From assembly GCF_003318235.1 (NCBI RefSeq), contig NZ_QOCG01000006.1, positions 248,001 through 312,000 of the forward strand: a stretch of 64,000 bases of DNA. Direction: 5' to 3'. Made by a program: the position numbers and the translations under genes. A model generated the notes under the pieces. The model made no database searches. It saw only the letters and a list, made by a program, of their open reading frames with translations, and was not told the origin of the DNA. The number at the start of each line of letters is the position of its first letter. Positions within the stretch are counted from its first letter, which is position 1. Source of the stretch: Loktanella sp. D2R18 (GTDB lineage Bacteria; Pseudomonadota; Alphaproteobacteria; Rhodobacterales; Rhodobacteraceae). This document shows positions 19,299 to 28,237 of the stretch, piece after piece.

Positions 19299-20179
19299 GG
19301 GTCTTTTTCACGGGCGGTAGCGGTAAGGCGGGTAAACACGCGATTACCTATTTGCAGGGGCAGGGGCATACTGTAGTGAATGCGGATATTGTGCCATCAG
19401 GTTTGGATGTGTCCGAACTGTTGATTGATCTGACCGACGCGGGGCAAGTCATTGGGGCTATGTCGCAATTCACCGATTTCCATGAATTGGACGCGGGGAC
19501 CGGTGTGCCAAAATATGATGCCGTCGTGCATTTCGCCGCCGTTCCACGGGTGATGATTGGCACGGATGCTGAGTGCTTTCGGCAGAACACAATCACCACC
19601 TACAATGTGATCGAAGCGGCGGTAAAACTTGGCATCCCCAAGGTGATTTTTGCCAGTTCAGAAACCACATATGCCGTCTGTTTTGCGGATGGTGAAATCA
19701 AGCCAGTTTACATCCCCATCGACGAAGACCACCCCACGGTGCCTCACGACAGCTACGCCATGTCGAAGGTCTGTAACGAGGCCACCGCCAAATCGTTTCA
19801 GGCCCGCTCAGGCATTGATATCTATGGGCTGCGGATCAATAATGTGATCGAGCCGCATGAATACGCGCAAAACTTCCCCGCGTTTATGGAAAACCCGGCC
19901 AGCCGGCGGCGTAATATCTTCGCCTATATCGACGCACGCGATCTGGGGCATATGGTGGATTGTTGTCTGAAAACAGACGGGCTGGGCTATCAGATATTCA
20001 ACGTGGCCAACGACGATATGTCCGTGGGCATCACCACCGACGCGGTTATCGCGCAGTTCTACGAAGGGGTGCCGCAAAAACGCAAAATGCGCCCGGATGA
20101 GACATTTTATGCCAACGATAAAGCGAAAGAGATGGTCGGCTTTGCGCCGCAACATTCGTGGCGCGATGTGTTAGGGTAA
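19295..20179 (+). CDS. NAD-dependent epimerase/dehydratase (extended SDR)
   Basis: A 294-residue extended short-chain dehydrogenase. The NAD-binding loop is FTGGSGKAGKH near residues 4-14, followed by an acidic strand end (NADIV), VVHFAAVPR, a Ser in FASSETTY and the catalytic pair in SYAMSK. Substrates of this family are usually nucleotide sugars. The end of the fold includes DARDLGHMVD and the binding segment for the sugar. GGAG precedes the ATG, which overlaps the unknown upstream gene (ATGA). The specific sugar is not readable and no glycan cluster is adjacent. Confidence 0.85.
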   Translation: MRVFFTGGSGKAGKHAITYLQGQGHTVVNADIVPSGLDVSELLIDLTDAGQVIGAMSQFTDFHELDAGTGVPKYDAVVHFAAVPRVMIGTDAECFRQNTITTYNVIEAAVKLGIPKVIFASSETTYAVCFADGEIKPVYIPIDEDHPTVPHDSYAMSKVCNEATAKSFQARSGIDIYGLRINNVIEPHEYAQNFPAFMENPASRRRNIFAYIDARDLGHMVDCCLKTDGLGYQIFNVANDDMSVGITTDAVIAQFYEGVPQKRKMRPDETFYANDKAKEMVGFAPQHSWRDVLG

Positions 20180-20192
20180 TGTCTCACGTTGA

Positions 20193-20792
20193 TCATTTTA
20201 CGGCGATTTCATCAAAAAAGACGCCATGACGAGGCTGCCAGTCGGCGGTCATGGCCACGTTGCCCAACAGCATTCCCGCTTCCACGCTGAGAAGAGCTTC
20301 TTCATTTATAGGAGACCCGTTTTGTCTTTCCATTGTCGTGCGTACAATCATGACGGGATAGGCGCAGTCGCCAATGTAAAGCGAGGTTTGTTCAATGGTT
20401 TCCATTGTGAACGTACCGTGATCCACTGTCGCGCCATTCACCATAAGTGTCATCGGGTAGGAATATGCCTGCGAAGCACGACTAAGGTCCGCCGATTGAG
20501 CGCTTGAGTCCATAACAACTTGAATATGGCTTGTGTCTGATTGGCGGTCGATGGCAATGACACCATTCCAATATATCGTTTCGACGTGCGCAGTTACTCC
20601 GTTCATTTGGGATTCACGGATTTCTCTGACCGTACCGTCATTTGAAACAGTGTTCGTGACGCTAAAATACGGATCATGTCGGGTCAGCGAGTAGGTCTGA
20701 GAGCGATCTAAAGTGACACATTCTGCCTGTCCGGCTGTTGCAGTGAAAACAATTGCGGTGGTCGCCAAAATTGAGATGCGGGAAAATGTCAT
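20193..20792 (-). CDS. Unknown exported protein, 199 residues
   Basis: Not recognised. It has a typical signal peptide (SRISILATTAIVFTATAGQA, cleaved before ECVTL), a body dominated by predicted beta strands, and two cysteines (in ECVT and GDCAY) that could form a disulphide. It ends with PRHGVFFDEI. ATG at 20792 is chosen; a TTG two codons earlier is possible. The gene converges with the epimerase. The 277 bases upstream (20793-21069) hold no gene that I can support. Confidence 0.6.
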   Translation of the reverse strand: MTFSRISILATTAIVFTATAGQAECVTLDRSQTYSLTRHDPYFSVTNTVSNDGTVREIRESQMNGVTAHVETIYWNGVIAIDRQSDTSHIQVVMDSSAQSADLSRASQAYSYPMTLMVNGATVDHGTFTMETIEQTSLYIGDCAYPVMIVRTTMERQNGSPINEEALLSVEAGMLLGNVAMTADWQPRHGVFFDEIAVK

Positions 20793-21069
20793 GAACAATG
20801 GATCTTTGATGTGTGCTAAGCGCCGGCACTGGCGCTATCGTGATTTCAAGGCATAGAGTAGGAAGTTGTGTGCAAGTTCAAGTGTTAACTCAACCGAAGG
20901 GATTGTTCATTGTCAACTGCGTGATTTGGTTTTCAGGTGTACGCGCAGGACGCATGTAATCGCGATTGCTTGGCGCTAGTCGCATGGAAGTCGGAACCTC
21001 TTAGTAGCATTGTGATTATCCAAGCGAATTCTTACTACTGTTTTCATTCCAACCTAAAAGGCCACACAA

Positions 21070-21510
21070 ATGACCATCGACATGAAAATCACGCTTGAAC
21101 AGGCCAAAGGTCGCGCCTCGCATGGTCGTCAGCAAGACGATGGCGTGCTTGTTATTCGCACGATTGCGATGCCTGCGGATACCAACCCTGCGGGCGATAT
21201 TTTCGGGGGCTGGATCATGTCGCAGATGGATTTGGCGGCAGGCAATCTGGCGGGGCGTGTGTCGCAAGGGCGAAGCGCCACGGTTGCCGTTGAGGGCATG
21301 CATTTCTTGCGCCCAGTAAAGGTCGGCGATGAGGTCACGCTTTATGCGAACCTGACGCATGTTGGCCGTACCTCGATGAAAGTGCATGTCGATGTCTGGG
21401 CACGGGGGCGCTATGGGAAAACCGGCGCAAAGGTCACCGAGGCCGAATTTGTTTTTGTGGCGTTGGATGATAACGGATCGCCGCGTCAGATCCCGGCGGA
21501 TGCGATCTAA
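21070..21510 (+). CDS. Acyl-CoA thioesterase, YciA-type hotdog
   Basis: A 146-residue hotdog-fold thioesterase hydrolysing acyl-CoA to acid plus CoA. The diagnostic stretch IAMPADTNPAGDIFGGWIMS (residues about 36-55) holds the catalytic Asp of the YciA/BACH group, and the long helix QMDLAAGNLAG follows. The second half has EGMHFLRPV and the MKVHVDVWARG strand. It is cytosolic and stands alone. The exact chain-length preference cannot be seen. Confidence 0.88.
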   Translation: MTIDMKITLEQAKGRASHGRQQDDGVLVIRTIAMPADTNPAGDIFGGWIMSQMDLAAGNLAGRVSQGRSATVAVEGMHFLRPVKVGDEVTLYANLTHVGRTSMKVHVDVWARGRYGKTGAKVTEAEFVFVALDDNGSPRQIPADAI

Positions 21511-21588
21511 GGGCAGGGCGCCCGCGCTATTGTGGCCCATTGCACCCTTGGCCAATGCATCCCATAAGTTGCGTGAAGTGGATGCAGT

Positions 21589-21996
21589 ATGACAGCCCAA
21601 GATCATCCCATCGCCGTCATGGACGCCTCTTGCACATTGTGCAGTTGGGGCGCGCGGATGATCCACCTATTGGACCGCACCGGCGAGATTAAGATCGCCC
21701 CGATCCAATCTGAAACCGGGGCGGCATTGATGCGCGACAATGGGTTGGACCCTTTGGACCCGGATACTTGGTTATTTATCGAAAATGGCAGGGTGTGGCG
21801 CGATTTTGATGCGTTGATCCGTGTTGGCCAGCGTTCGGGTGGGCTTGGGCATTTGTTTGCCGTGCTCTGGATAATCCCGCGCCCGATCCGCAATTGGCTG
21901 TATGCCCGGGTTGCGCGCAATCGCTACGCTATGTTCGGACGCGGCGACATGTGCGCCTTGCCCGATCCGAAATTTCGCGCGAGGTTGTTGTCATGA
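21589..21996 (+). CDS. DCC family thiol-disulfide oxidoreductase-like protein (DUF393)
   Basis: A 135-residue DUF393 protein. The name-giving motif appears as DASCTLCSWGARM (about 13-25), with a CxxC in a thioredoxin-like arrangement, followed by LLDRTGEIKIAPIQSE. The C-terminal part has a hydrophobic stretch (LFAVLWIIPRPIRNWLYARVARNRY) and a late Cys in GDMCALP. In many proteobacteria this gene sits directly before a saccharopine-dehydrogenase-like/DUF4166 gene, and here that partner is at 22693 with an Imm11-like gene between them. Its stop is embedded in an ATGA. Confidence 0.82.
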   Translation: MTAQDHPIAVMDASCTLCSWGARMIHLLDRTGEIKIAPIQSETGAALMRDNGLDPLDPDTWLFIENGRVWRDFDALIRVGQRSGGLGHLFAVLWIIPRPIRNWLYARVARNRYAMFGRGDMCALPDPKFRARLLS

Positions 21997-22030
21997 GATT
22001 TCCGCCGCTATCAACGCGGATATTTGAAAG

Positions 22031-22696
22031 ATGAATTTGATGAAAAAAGAAACCGTTTGGGTCAGTCGCGCGATGAGTGACTCGACCTTGGTCAAAGCGA
22101 TTACTTGTGATGAGCTTAAAACCGACCCCGATCCCATTATCGAAACCATGGAGAATAGCAGGAAAGGCAAGCCGATGCCGGCAGATCGCTTTCCAAAGCG
22201 CCTTCATGGGGAATACCGGGATGTTCATATCAAAAAACTGCCCGATATTTTCTTGGCAGGCGGCTTTTGGGTTGTTTCAGCGGCGTGCGCGGACGTGTTG
22301 TGCCAGTTCGACCTAGGGCAAACTGCATTATATCCGGTTGAAATTTTTCAGTACGACAAAAAAACGCGGGTTGAGGGAGATTATTTTCACCTCGCCTTTG
22401 GTGAGGTGAAAAACGTGTTTGAACCTGATGAAACGCCGGATGTGAGGGTCGCTTCTGCTCTGCGGAACCCTAAACCAAACGGATATTGGAGGCTGAATTT
22501 TACACTTTCCGATGGTGACACGGCCGTCAATAAATCAGCCTTGGAGGGTGTCGGTCTATGGATTGATCCAAGCTTGTTGGACATATTTTTTATGAGCGAT
22601 GCGCTTGTTCAGGCACTAAAGGCCGCCAAGCTGACGCGCCGTTTTGGCCTGCGTAAGTGCCGCGTCGTTGCGCAACCCGTTGGTGAAACCCCATGA
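22031..22696 (+). CDS. Imm11-like (DUF1629) immunity-type protein, second copy
   Basis: A 221-residue soluble protein with the pattern seen in Imm11/DUF1629 proteins: KKLPDIFLAGGFWVVSAACAD (about 69-89), LYPVEIFQ, GDYFHLAFGE, then WIDPSLLDIFFMSDALVQAL and a basic tail. Members neutralise polymorphic toxins, but many occur without a toxin, as here. It lies between the DUF393 gene and the gene they normally flank, and its stop overlaps the following ATG (ATGA), so it looks like an insertion within a two-gene unit. ATG at 22040 is an alternative start. More A+T rich than its neighbours. Confidence 0.65.
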   Translation: MNLMKKETVWVSRAMSDSTLVKAITCDELKTDPDPIIETMENSRKGKPMPADRFPKRLHGEYRDVHIKKLPDIFLAGGFWVVSAACADVLCQFDLGQTALYPVEIFQYDKKTRVEGDYFHLAFGEVKNVFEPDETPDVRVASALRNPKPNGYWRLNFTLSDGDTAVNKSALEGVGLWIDPSLLDIFFMSDALVQALKAAKLTRRFGLRKCRVVAQPVGETP

Positions 22697-24303
22697 AAAT
22701 TATCGTCTTAGGTGGCTACGGCGTGTTCGGCGCTAAATTGGTCGATCTGCTGACACGCGATGGGCATGAAGTGGTTGTCGCCGGGCGGTCATTGGAAAAG
22801 GCTACAGAACTTGCCGCGCAATTTGGCGCAACGCCACTGGTCGTCGACCGCGGCGGTGATCTTGCCCCGCTTTGGGCCGCGAACCCCGATGCTGTCGTGG
22901 ATGCGGCCGGGCCATTTCATGCTTATGGTGACGATCCGTATGCCTTTGCGCGGGCCTGCATTGTACAGGGGGTGCATTACCTTGATCTGGCCGATGATCC
23001 TGCGTTTTGCGCGGGGATTACGGCTCTGGATACAGAGGCAAAAGCGGCGGGGGTATTCGCCCTTTCAGGTGTGTCCAGCGTGCCTGCGATTTCTTCGGCG
23101 GCGGTGGCGGCGCTGGCCGGGGCCGCGCAGATCGACACGATCAGCACCGCGATCTTACCGGGTAACCGCGCGCCGCGCGGGCGGTCAGTTGTCGCGAGTA
23201 TTTTGCACCAATGTGGGGTCGATTTTGACGTGCCGATTGATGGCGCAAAGGTCCCGATGCGCAGTTGGTCACGCCCAGCAAAGTTTCACATCGGCCAAGG
23301 GATCGTGCGCCCCGGATGGATGATCGAAGTCCCTGATCACCGTTTGTTTGCGGACGCTTTTGGCGCACGATCAGTCTTGTTTCGCGCGGGGTTGGAACTC
23401 GGCGTCATGAACTGGTCACTGGCCGTGTTTTCATGGCTGCGCGGGTTCTGGCGCTTTCCAATTCCGGGCTGGTTGGTCAGCCTTTTGCTTTGGCTCGCCA
23501 AGCTGCTGTACCGCTTTGGCACGGACGAAGGCGGGATGTCCGTGGCCGTGACCGTGCAAACGGATGACGGCTGGCAGCGCCGTATTTGGCGTCTGGTCGC
23601 CACGGATGGGGAGGGGCCATTTATCCCGGCAGTGGCTGCGCGTGTCGTCTTGCGCGATATCGATGCGATCCTGCAGGGGGCAAGGCCTGCCGTGGCCATT
23701 ATGCCGATAGATGCGATCGCGCAGGGAATGTCTGATCTTGCGGTCACAACCGAATGCGTGACCGAAGATATCCACCCGTTGTTCGCCCGCCACCTGAAGG
23801 CAGACTATGAAACGTTACCGGTGCAGGTGCGCGACTTACACGATGTCTACGGGCCAAGACGGTGGGTTGGGCGCGGATCGGTGACGCGCGGAAAATCTGT
23901 CTTGTCCCGGCTGTTTGGTGCGTTGTTTCGGTTTCCAGCCGACGCCGCCGATATTCCGGTAACGGTCACGATGACGCCTTTCAATGGCGGTGAACGGTGG
24001 GAGCGCGACTTTGACGGGCAAAAGTTCCGATCATACCTGCGACAGCACAAAAATACGCTAACCGAACGGTTTGGACCGTTCAAATTTACGCTTGGGCTGC
24101 ATGTGGCGGATGGTCAGCTGCATTTCCCCGTGACTGCCGGGCGTATCGGGCTGATCCCGTTACCGGGGTTTGCACTGCCCAAAAGCGTGTCGCATGAATA
24201 TGAAAAAGACGGGCGGTTTCATTTTGACGTGGCGCTTCATGCGCCCTTTACCGGCGCTCCGGTCGTTCATTACCGGGGCTGGCTCGCGCGTGACGGGGCG
24301 TAG
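22693..24303 (+). CDS. Saccharopine-dehydrogenase-like NAD(P)-binding protein with C-terminal DUF4166
   Basis: A 536-residue two-domain protein. Residues 1-130 form a Rossmann fold (IIVLGGYGVFGAKLVDLL, AGRS, VVDAAGPFH, DLADDP) of the saccharopine dehydrogenase type. A hydrophobic, proline-broken segment lies at about 245-275 (FPIPGWLVSLLLWLAKLLYRFG). From about 375 on there is a DUF4166-like domain (MTPFNGGERWERDFDG, LHFPVTAGRIG). Reaction unknown. It normally accompanies a DUF393 protein, as here after one intervening gene. Confidence 0.82.
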   Translation: MKIIVLGGYGVFGAKLVDLLTRDGHEVVVAGRSLEKATELAAQFGATPLVVDRGGDLAPLWAANPDAVVDAAGPFHAYGDDPYAFARACIVQGVHYLDLADDPAFCAGITALDTEAKAAGVFALSGVSSVPAISSAAVAALAGAAQIDTISTAILPGNRAPRGRSVVASILHQCGVDFDVPIDGAKVPMRSWSRPAKFHIGQGIVRPGWMIEVPDHRLFADAFGARSVLFRAGLELGVMNWSLAVFSWLRGFWRFPIPGWLVSLLLWLAKLLYRFGTDEGGMSVAVTVQTDDGWQRRIWRLVATDGEGPFIPAVAARVVLRDIDAILQGARPAVAIMPIDAIAQGMSDLAVTTECVTEDIHPLFARHLKADYETLPVQVRDLHDVYGPRRWVGRGSVTRGKSVLSRLFGALFRFPADAADIPVTVTMTPFNGGERWERDFDGQKFRSYLRQHKNTLTERFGPFKFTLGLHVADGQLHFPVTAGRIGLIPLPGFALPKSVSHEYEKDGRFHFDVALHAPFTGAPVVHYRGWLARDGA

Positions 24304-24321
24304 GGTGGATCTTGATCCACC
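24304..24321. repeat. Dispersed palindromic repeat, copy 2
   Basis: GGTGGATC-TT-GATCCACC is a perfect inverted repeat beginning immediately after, and overlapping by context (GCGTAGGG), the stop codon of the previous gene. It is related to the element at 14941 (shared CGTAGGGTGG outer part, compensating changes in both arms), which implies a selected stem structure. Confidence 0.6.
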
Positions 24322-24325
24322 GCGG

Positions 24326-24976
24326 TCAAGCTTCGGCGATTGAAATCAACAAGGCGTTTAGCGGCCAAAGTGCCGCGAATGTGTCGCTTAGCGTTGGCAC
24401 AAGGGGGGCATCTGCGGGCACCGGCCGGCTGCCAACGATACCCTTCATCCGCAGGAAATGCGCGGCAGGGTGGTCTTTGTCATAGGGTGATGGCACTCGT
24501 TTCAGCGCGGGTTCACGGAATTCAAATCCGCTTTTCTCTAGCCCTTCAAGAACACCCAGCATCCGTTTGGTATCCAGATCAAGCATTTCGCGCCAGTTGG
24601 TGAGCATTGGTTTTTCAAACCCCATCAACCCGGCGCCCGCGCTGACATAATCGGTCCCGATGCCGAAGAAAAATACCGGGTTTTGCGGGGCGTCTGACTG
24701 GATTTGCCACATCATATGCAGGTGAGCGTTGTAAGGCGTTTTGTCTTTGGAAAAGCGCACGTCGCGGTGGGGACGAAAAAGTTTGGGTTTGACGGGGGTG
24801 GCCACAAGCTCTGTCAGAGGTGTGATCAATTCATCAAGAAGTGCAAGCGCACCGGGTTTCAGACGGTCATCGTAGGTGGTTCGGTTGTCATTCCACCAGT
24901 CGCGCGTGTTGTTTGCGGCAAGCCGGGCATAAAACCGTTGCGCGTCGCTGACCAGTGTTTGGATGTCGTTTCCCAT
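24326..24976 (-). CDS. DUF2461 family protein (TIGR02453)
   Basis: A 216-residue protein matching DUF2461 in layout: FYARLAANNTRDWWNDNR (about 15-32), the conserved RPHRDVRFSKDKTPYNAH block (about 68-85), and FFFGIGTDYVSAGAG. No catalytic role is established for the family. Soluble, single domain. Convergent with the previous gene and divergent from the MATE gene. Confidence 0.85.
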   Translation of the reverse strand: MGNDIQTLVSDAQRFYARLAANNTRDWWNDNRTTYDDRLKPGALALLDELITPLTELVATPVKPKLFRPHRDVRFSKDKTPYNAHLHMMWQIQSDAPQNPVFFFGIGTDYVSAGAGLMGFEKPMLTNWREMLDLDTKRMLGVLEGLEKSGFEFREPALKRVPSPYDKDHPAAHFLRMKGIVGSRPVPADAPLVPTLSDTFAALWPLNALLISIAEA

Positions 24977-25063
24977 TGTATTCTCCTGCTTGCAACGATC
25001 TTGTCATGGCGCAGCTGCCGATGTCTATGGACGGGGTGTCAAATCCCCCCTAAGCATTTGCAA

Positions 25064-26416
25064 ATGAAACACCAAACCCAATCATACCCGGAACATGTCA
25101 AAGCGATTGCCAAATTGGGCATGCCATTGATTCTAAGTCACGTCGCGCAATTCGCAATCCATATGACCGATACGATCATGCTGGGCTGGTATGATGTGAC
25201 GGCGCTTGCGGCATCGACGATTGCGGGGACGCTGCTGTTTGTGGTGTTCATCGTCGGCGCGGGCTTTGCCCAAGCGGTGACGCCATTGGTGGCCCTAGCG
25301 GCGGAAGAGGATGACGAAACCCAAGTGCGCCGTGTCACGCGTATGGGGCTTTGGCTGTCCATATTCTACGGGCTGTGCGTGACCCTGCCGTTTTTGTGGG
25401 CCGAAGATATTTTGATCGCCATTGGCCAAGATGCGGATGTGGCACAGCTTGCGCATTTCTATCTACAGATCACAATTTGGCAGATGATCCCGGCGCTGAT
25501 CGTGATGACGTTGAAATCATTTCTTTCGGCGCTTGAGCATACGGCGATCTTGCTGTGGGCGACGATTGGTGCGGCGGTGCTGAATATTTTCGTCAATTAT
25601 GCGCTGATCTTTGGCAATTGGGGCGCGCCAGAATTGGGGATCCGCGGGGCCGCGATTGCATCGGTGACGGTTACGATCGTGTCGATGCTGGTCTTGGTAG
25701 GCTACACGCTGCGTGTCTTGCCGCAGTTTCAACTTTTCAAGAATTTTTGGCGCAGCGACCGCGAAATTTTGAACCGGGTCTTTATGCTTGGCTGGCCTAT
25801 CGGGCTGACCTCTTTGGCCGAAGGTGGGCTGTTTAGCGCAAGTGCTGTGATGATGGGCTGGATTGGCGCGATTGAACTGGCCGCGCATGGGATCGCGATC
25901 CAATTGGCAAGCCTGACGTTCATGGTGCACATCGGATTTAGCCAAGCGGCGACCGTGCGTGCGGGCCGCGCGCTGGGCCGCAAAGACCGTATTGGGTTGC
26001 GCCGGGGCGGCATTGCCGCGAGCGCCATGTCGGGGATCTTTGCGCTTGCGACATCCGCGCTGTTTATGCTGTTTCCTGAATTTTTGGTGAGCCTGTTTAT
26101 TGATCCAGAAGAACCCGCACGAGGCTTGCTGTTGTCAGTCGGTGTGCAGATGGTCTTTGTCGCCGCCTTGTTCCAAATTGTTGACGGCGCACAGGTGATG
26201 GCACTGGGGCTGTTACGCGGGGTCCAAGACACGGCGGTGCCGATGGTGATGGCGACGGTCAGCTATTGGATGATCGGTCTGCCAACCAGCTATGTTTTGG
26301 CGTTCTGGTTCGGCTATGGCGCAATTGGTCTATGGTTTGGACTGGTTGTGGGGCTCGCGGTGGCCTCTGTCTTGCTGAACTTGCGGTTCTGGATGCGTCT
26401 ACCCAAGCAATTCTAA
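25064..26416 (+). CDS. MATE family efflux transporter
   Basis: A 450-residue cation-coupled multidrug and toxin extrusion transporter with twelve predicted spans. Family signs are AKLGMPLILSHVAQFAIHMTDTIMLGWYD in the first helix region, the pseudo-repeat of two six-helix halves (second half starts near GWPIGLTSLAEGG) and QVMALGLLRGVQDT near the end. ATG at 25064 is the first sensible start; the frame open to 24704 overlaps the DUF2461 gene and is not coding. NorM-type; substrates unknown. Its last 18 bases overlap the Hint gene on the other strand. Confidence 0.9.
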   Translation: MKHQTQSYPEHVKAIAKLGMPLILSHVAQFAIHMTDTIMLGWYDVTALAASTIAGTLLFVVFIVGAGFAQAVTPLVALAAEEDDETQVRRVTRMGLWLSIFYGLCVTLPFLWAEDILIAIGQDADVAQLAHFYLQITIWQMIPALIVMTLKSFLSALEHTAILLWATIGAAVLNIFVNYALIFGNWGAPELGIRGAAIASVTVTIVSMLVLVGYTLRVLPQFQLFKNFWRSDREILNRVFMLGWPIGLTSLAEGGLFSASAVMMGWIGAIELAAHGIAIQLASLTFMVHIGFSQAATVRAGRALGRKDRIGLRRGGIAASAMSGIFALATSALFMLFPEFLVSLFIDPEEPARGLLLSVGVQMVFVAALFQIVDGAQVMALGLLRGVQDTAVPMVMATVSYWMIGLPTSYVLAFWFGYGAIGLWFGLVVGLAVASVLLNLRFWMRLPKQF

Positions 26417-27196
26417 GTCGCGCATTCGCAAGCGCGGGTTTCGCATTTCACCAAAATCCTGCAAATCTCGCTTATGCGGGAAGAGCGCCAGATATTGTGT
26501 AAGCATGTCGCCACGCAGCCCCAGTCCGAAAAATGTACCCGGGTGCAGGCTTTCAATCTCGATTCCATTGACCAGTAGGCTTTCTTGCCGGTCAAAGCCA
26601 AGCTGATAGACCTGCACGGGAATTGTCGGGCGCAGCGCAATAAACTGGTTGCCATCGACAAAATCACGGGCTGGGATAAAGGCGGCGCGCTTACCGGTCA
26701 GGGTCCGCACGCCAGCTGCGCGATGCAACAGATGTGCCGTTGGCCCAAGGACAAGATCAGGCATCGGGCGGGTTGGCCCAAGCGCCTCGGCAGTGATGCG
26801 GATCAGGCAGCTATGTTCCGAATTTATATTTGGATCGTCGGGACGTATCACCATTGATCCGCGCCATAGCAACGTTTCAAGCTCGCCATTGGCAAGCCGA
26901 ATGCGATCTCCCGGTAATAGGTCTTCGACGGTCATCGGGCCATTATCGGTCGAAACCATTGCCCCACGCCCAAGCGCGCCAAATGCGTTTTCAAATGTCG
27001 GCTGCGCGGGAGCTACGCGCGCCATTTCAACAATTTCACCTGCGGCATTCCGATAGATGATTTCATATTTGCGCGTGGGCGTTTTGTTTTGATGCTGCAA
27101 TCCACGGCGTGCCGTCGAAGCCCCTGATGCCCGAGGCGTCTGAACCGTTGTGTCTGCCTCCGTGTCAGAGGATGTCTTCATTTGCGTGCCCATCAT
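26399..27196 (-). CDS. Stand-alone Hint-domain protein (Hint_2 type)
   Basis: A 265-residue protein. The first 45 residues are low-complexity and rich in Thr/Ser/Ala/Arg. A Hint-type domain begins about residue 80 with GRGAMVSTDNGPMTVEDLLPGDRIRL and continues with LLWRGS, SCLIRITAEALG, DLVLGPTAHLLHRA, ARDFVDGN and LESLHPGTFFGLG. The usual nucleophilic Cys at the head of Hint domains is absent, so self-splicing is unlikely. Such Hint_2 proteins are numerous in Rhodobacteraceae and often linked with secreted or calcium-binding proteins; here it stands alone. A TTG slightly upstream (27202) also opens the frame. The 285 bases behind it (27197-27481) show no gene. Confidence 0.78.
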   Translation of the reverse strand: MMGTQMKTSSDTEADTTVQTPRASGASTARRGLQHQNKTPTRKYEIIYRNAAGEIVEMARVAPAQPTFENAFGALGRGAMVSTDNGPMTVEDLLPGDRIRLANGELETLLWRGSMVIRPDDPNINSEHSCLIRITAEALGPTRPMPDLVLGPTAHLLHRAAGVRTLTGKRAAFIPARDFVDGNQFIALRPTIPVQVYQLGFDRQESLLVNGIEIESLHPGTFFGLGLRGDMLTQYLALFPHKRDLQDFGEMRNPRLRMRDLELLG

Positions 27197-27481
27197 TTTC
27201 AAAATCGCTTTCGCAAGCCAAGCTGCTCTGCTGACTGGTTAATTTCCTATCTCATTCAAAGTCTTTAGCGGCTAAATTGTCAAAAGTTTTGATTTTTTTT
27301 GGCCGTTTTCCGCCTGCGACGTGCGAGTGAAAGTGCTAGGTTTGCCGCATATAGCCCTTCGCCAGCGTTGCTCCATCAAGATGCTCCTAGGTTGCGCGGG
27401 GCAGCCCGTGCGACCCTGCGCCTATCAGCATTGGTTGTAAAATGGGCATTTTTACGGCGTAGTCGTGAATAATCCGCTTGG

Positions 27482-28237
27482 CTACAGCCGGATTGTCGCA
27501 ATTAACCGGCCATAATCAGCTTCTTTTTGATGTACGCTGCGCCGATAGCTGAAGAAACGTTCGGGATCTGTATAGGTGCAATTGTGCGTCCAGCGCGCGG
27601 TGCTGACTCCGGATTCCTGCAATTTATGAAGCCCAAAACCGGGCAGATCAAAGTGCACTCGGTCGCCTTCACCAGCGACAAAAAACCGATCAAATTTTGG
27701 GTCTTTCGCGAGGAATTGATCCATGAATTCCGGCCCGACCTCATACGCACGTTGGCTAATGCAGGGGCCGATCACTGCCGTAATATCTTTGGCCCGCGCG
27801 CCAAGGGTTTCCATGTATGCGACGGTGTTTTCTAGGACGCCGTTCAACGCGCCTTTCCAACCTGCATGGGCAGCGCCGATAACGCCTGCCTTGCGATCTG
27901 CGAATAGCACGGGTTGGCAATCAGCGGTCAGGATCGACAGGCCGACATTTGGGGTGGCGGTGACAAGCGCGTCGGCTTTGGGCTGTGGGTCAAGGGGGGC
28001 TTCGACCGCAACAACATCGGCTGAATGCACTTGGTGCACCCCAACCATTTGTGTCGGATCGAGCGCCATTGCATCCGCGACCCGGGCGCGGTTGATGTTG
28101 ACGACCTCATGCTGGTCTGAACTCCCGTAACCGCAGTTTAGCCCTGCAAACACGCCCGACGATGCGCCACCTTTGCGACCAAAAAAGCCGTGGGTCACCC
28201 CATCAAGATCAGGACTGGTGATGATATCAAGCGTCAT
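27482..28237 (-). CDS. pgeF: Purine nucleoside/polyphenol oxidase family protein (YfiH/PgeF)
   Basis: A 251-residue member of the former multicopper-laccase-like YfiH family, since shown to act on purine nucleosides or in peptidoglycan editing. The zinc-site motifs are visible: RKGGASSGVFAGLNCG near the start, VGVHQVHSADVV, ILTADCQPVLF, GAAHAGWKGALNGV, IGPCIS, and CTYTDPERFFSYRR near the end. Third gene of lgt-midA-pgeF; its ATG overlaps the midA stop (ATGA). Confidence 0.9.
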   Translation of the reverse strand: MTLDIITSPDLDGVTHGFFGRKGGASSGVFAGLNCGYGSSDQHEVVNINRARVADAMALDPTQMVGVHQVHSADVVAVEAPLDPQPKADALVTATPNVGLSILTADCQPVLFADRKAGVIGAAHAGWKGALNGVLENTVAYMETLGARAKDITAVIGPCISQRAYEVGPEFMDQFLAKDPKFDRFFVAGEGDRVHFDLPGFGLHKLQESGVSTARWTHNCTYTDPERFFSYRRSVHQKEADYGRLIATIRL

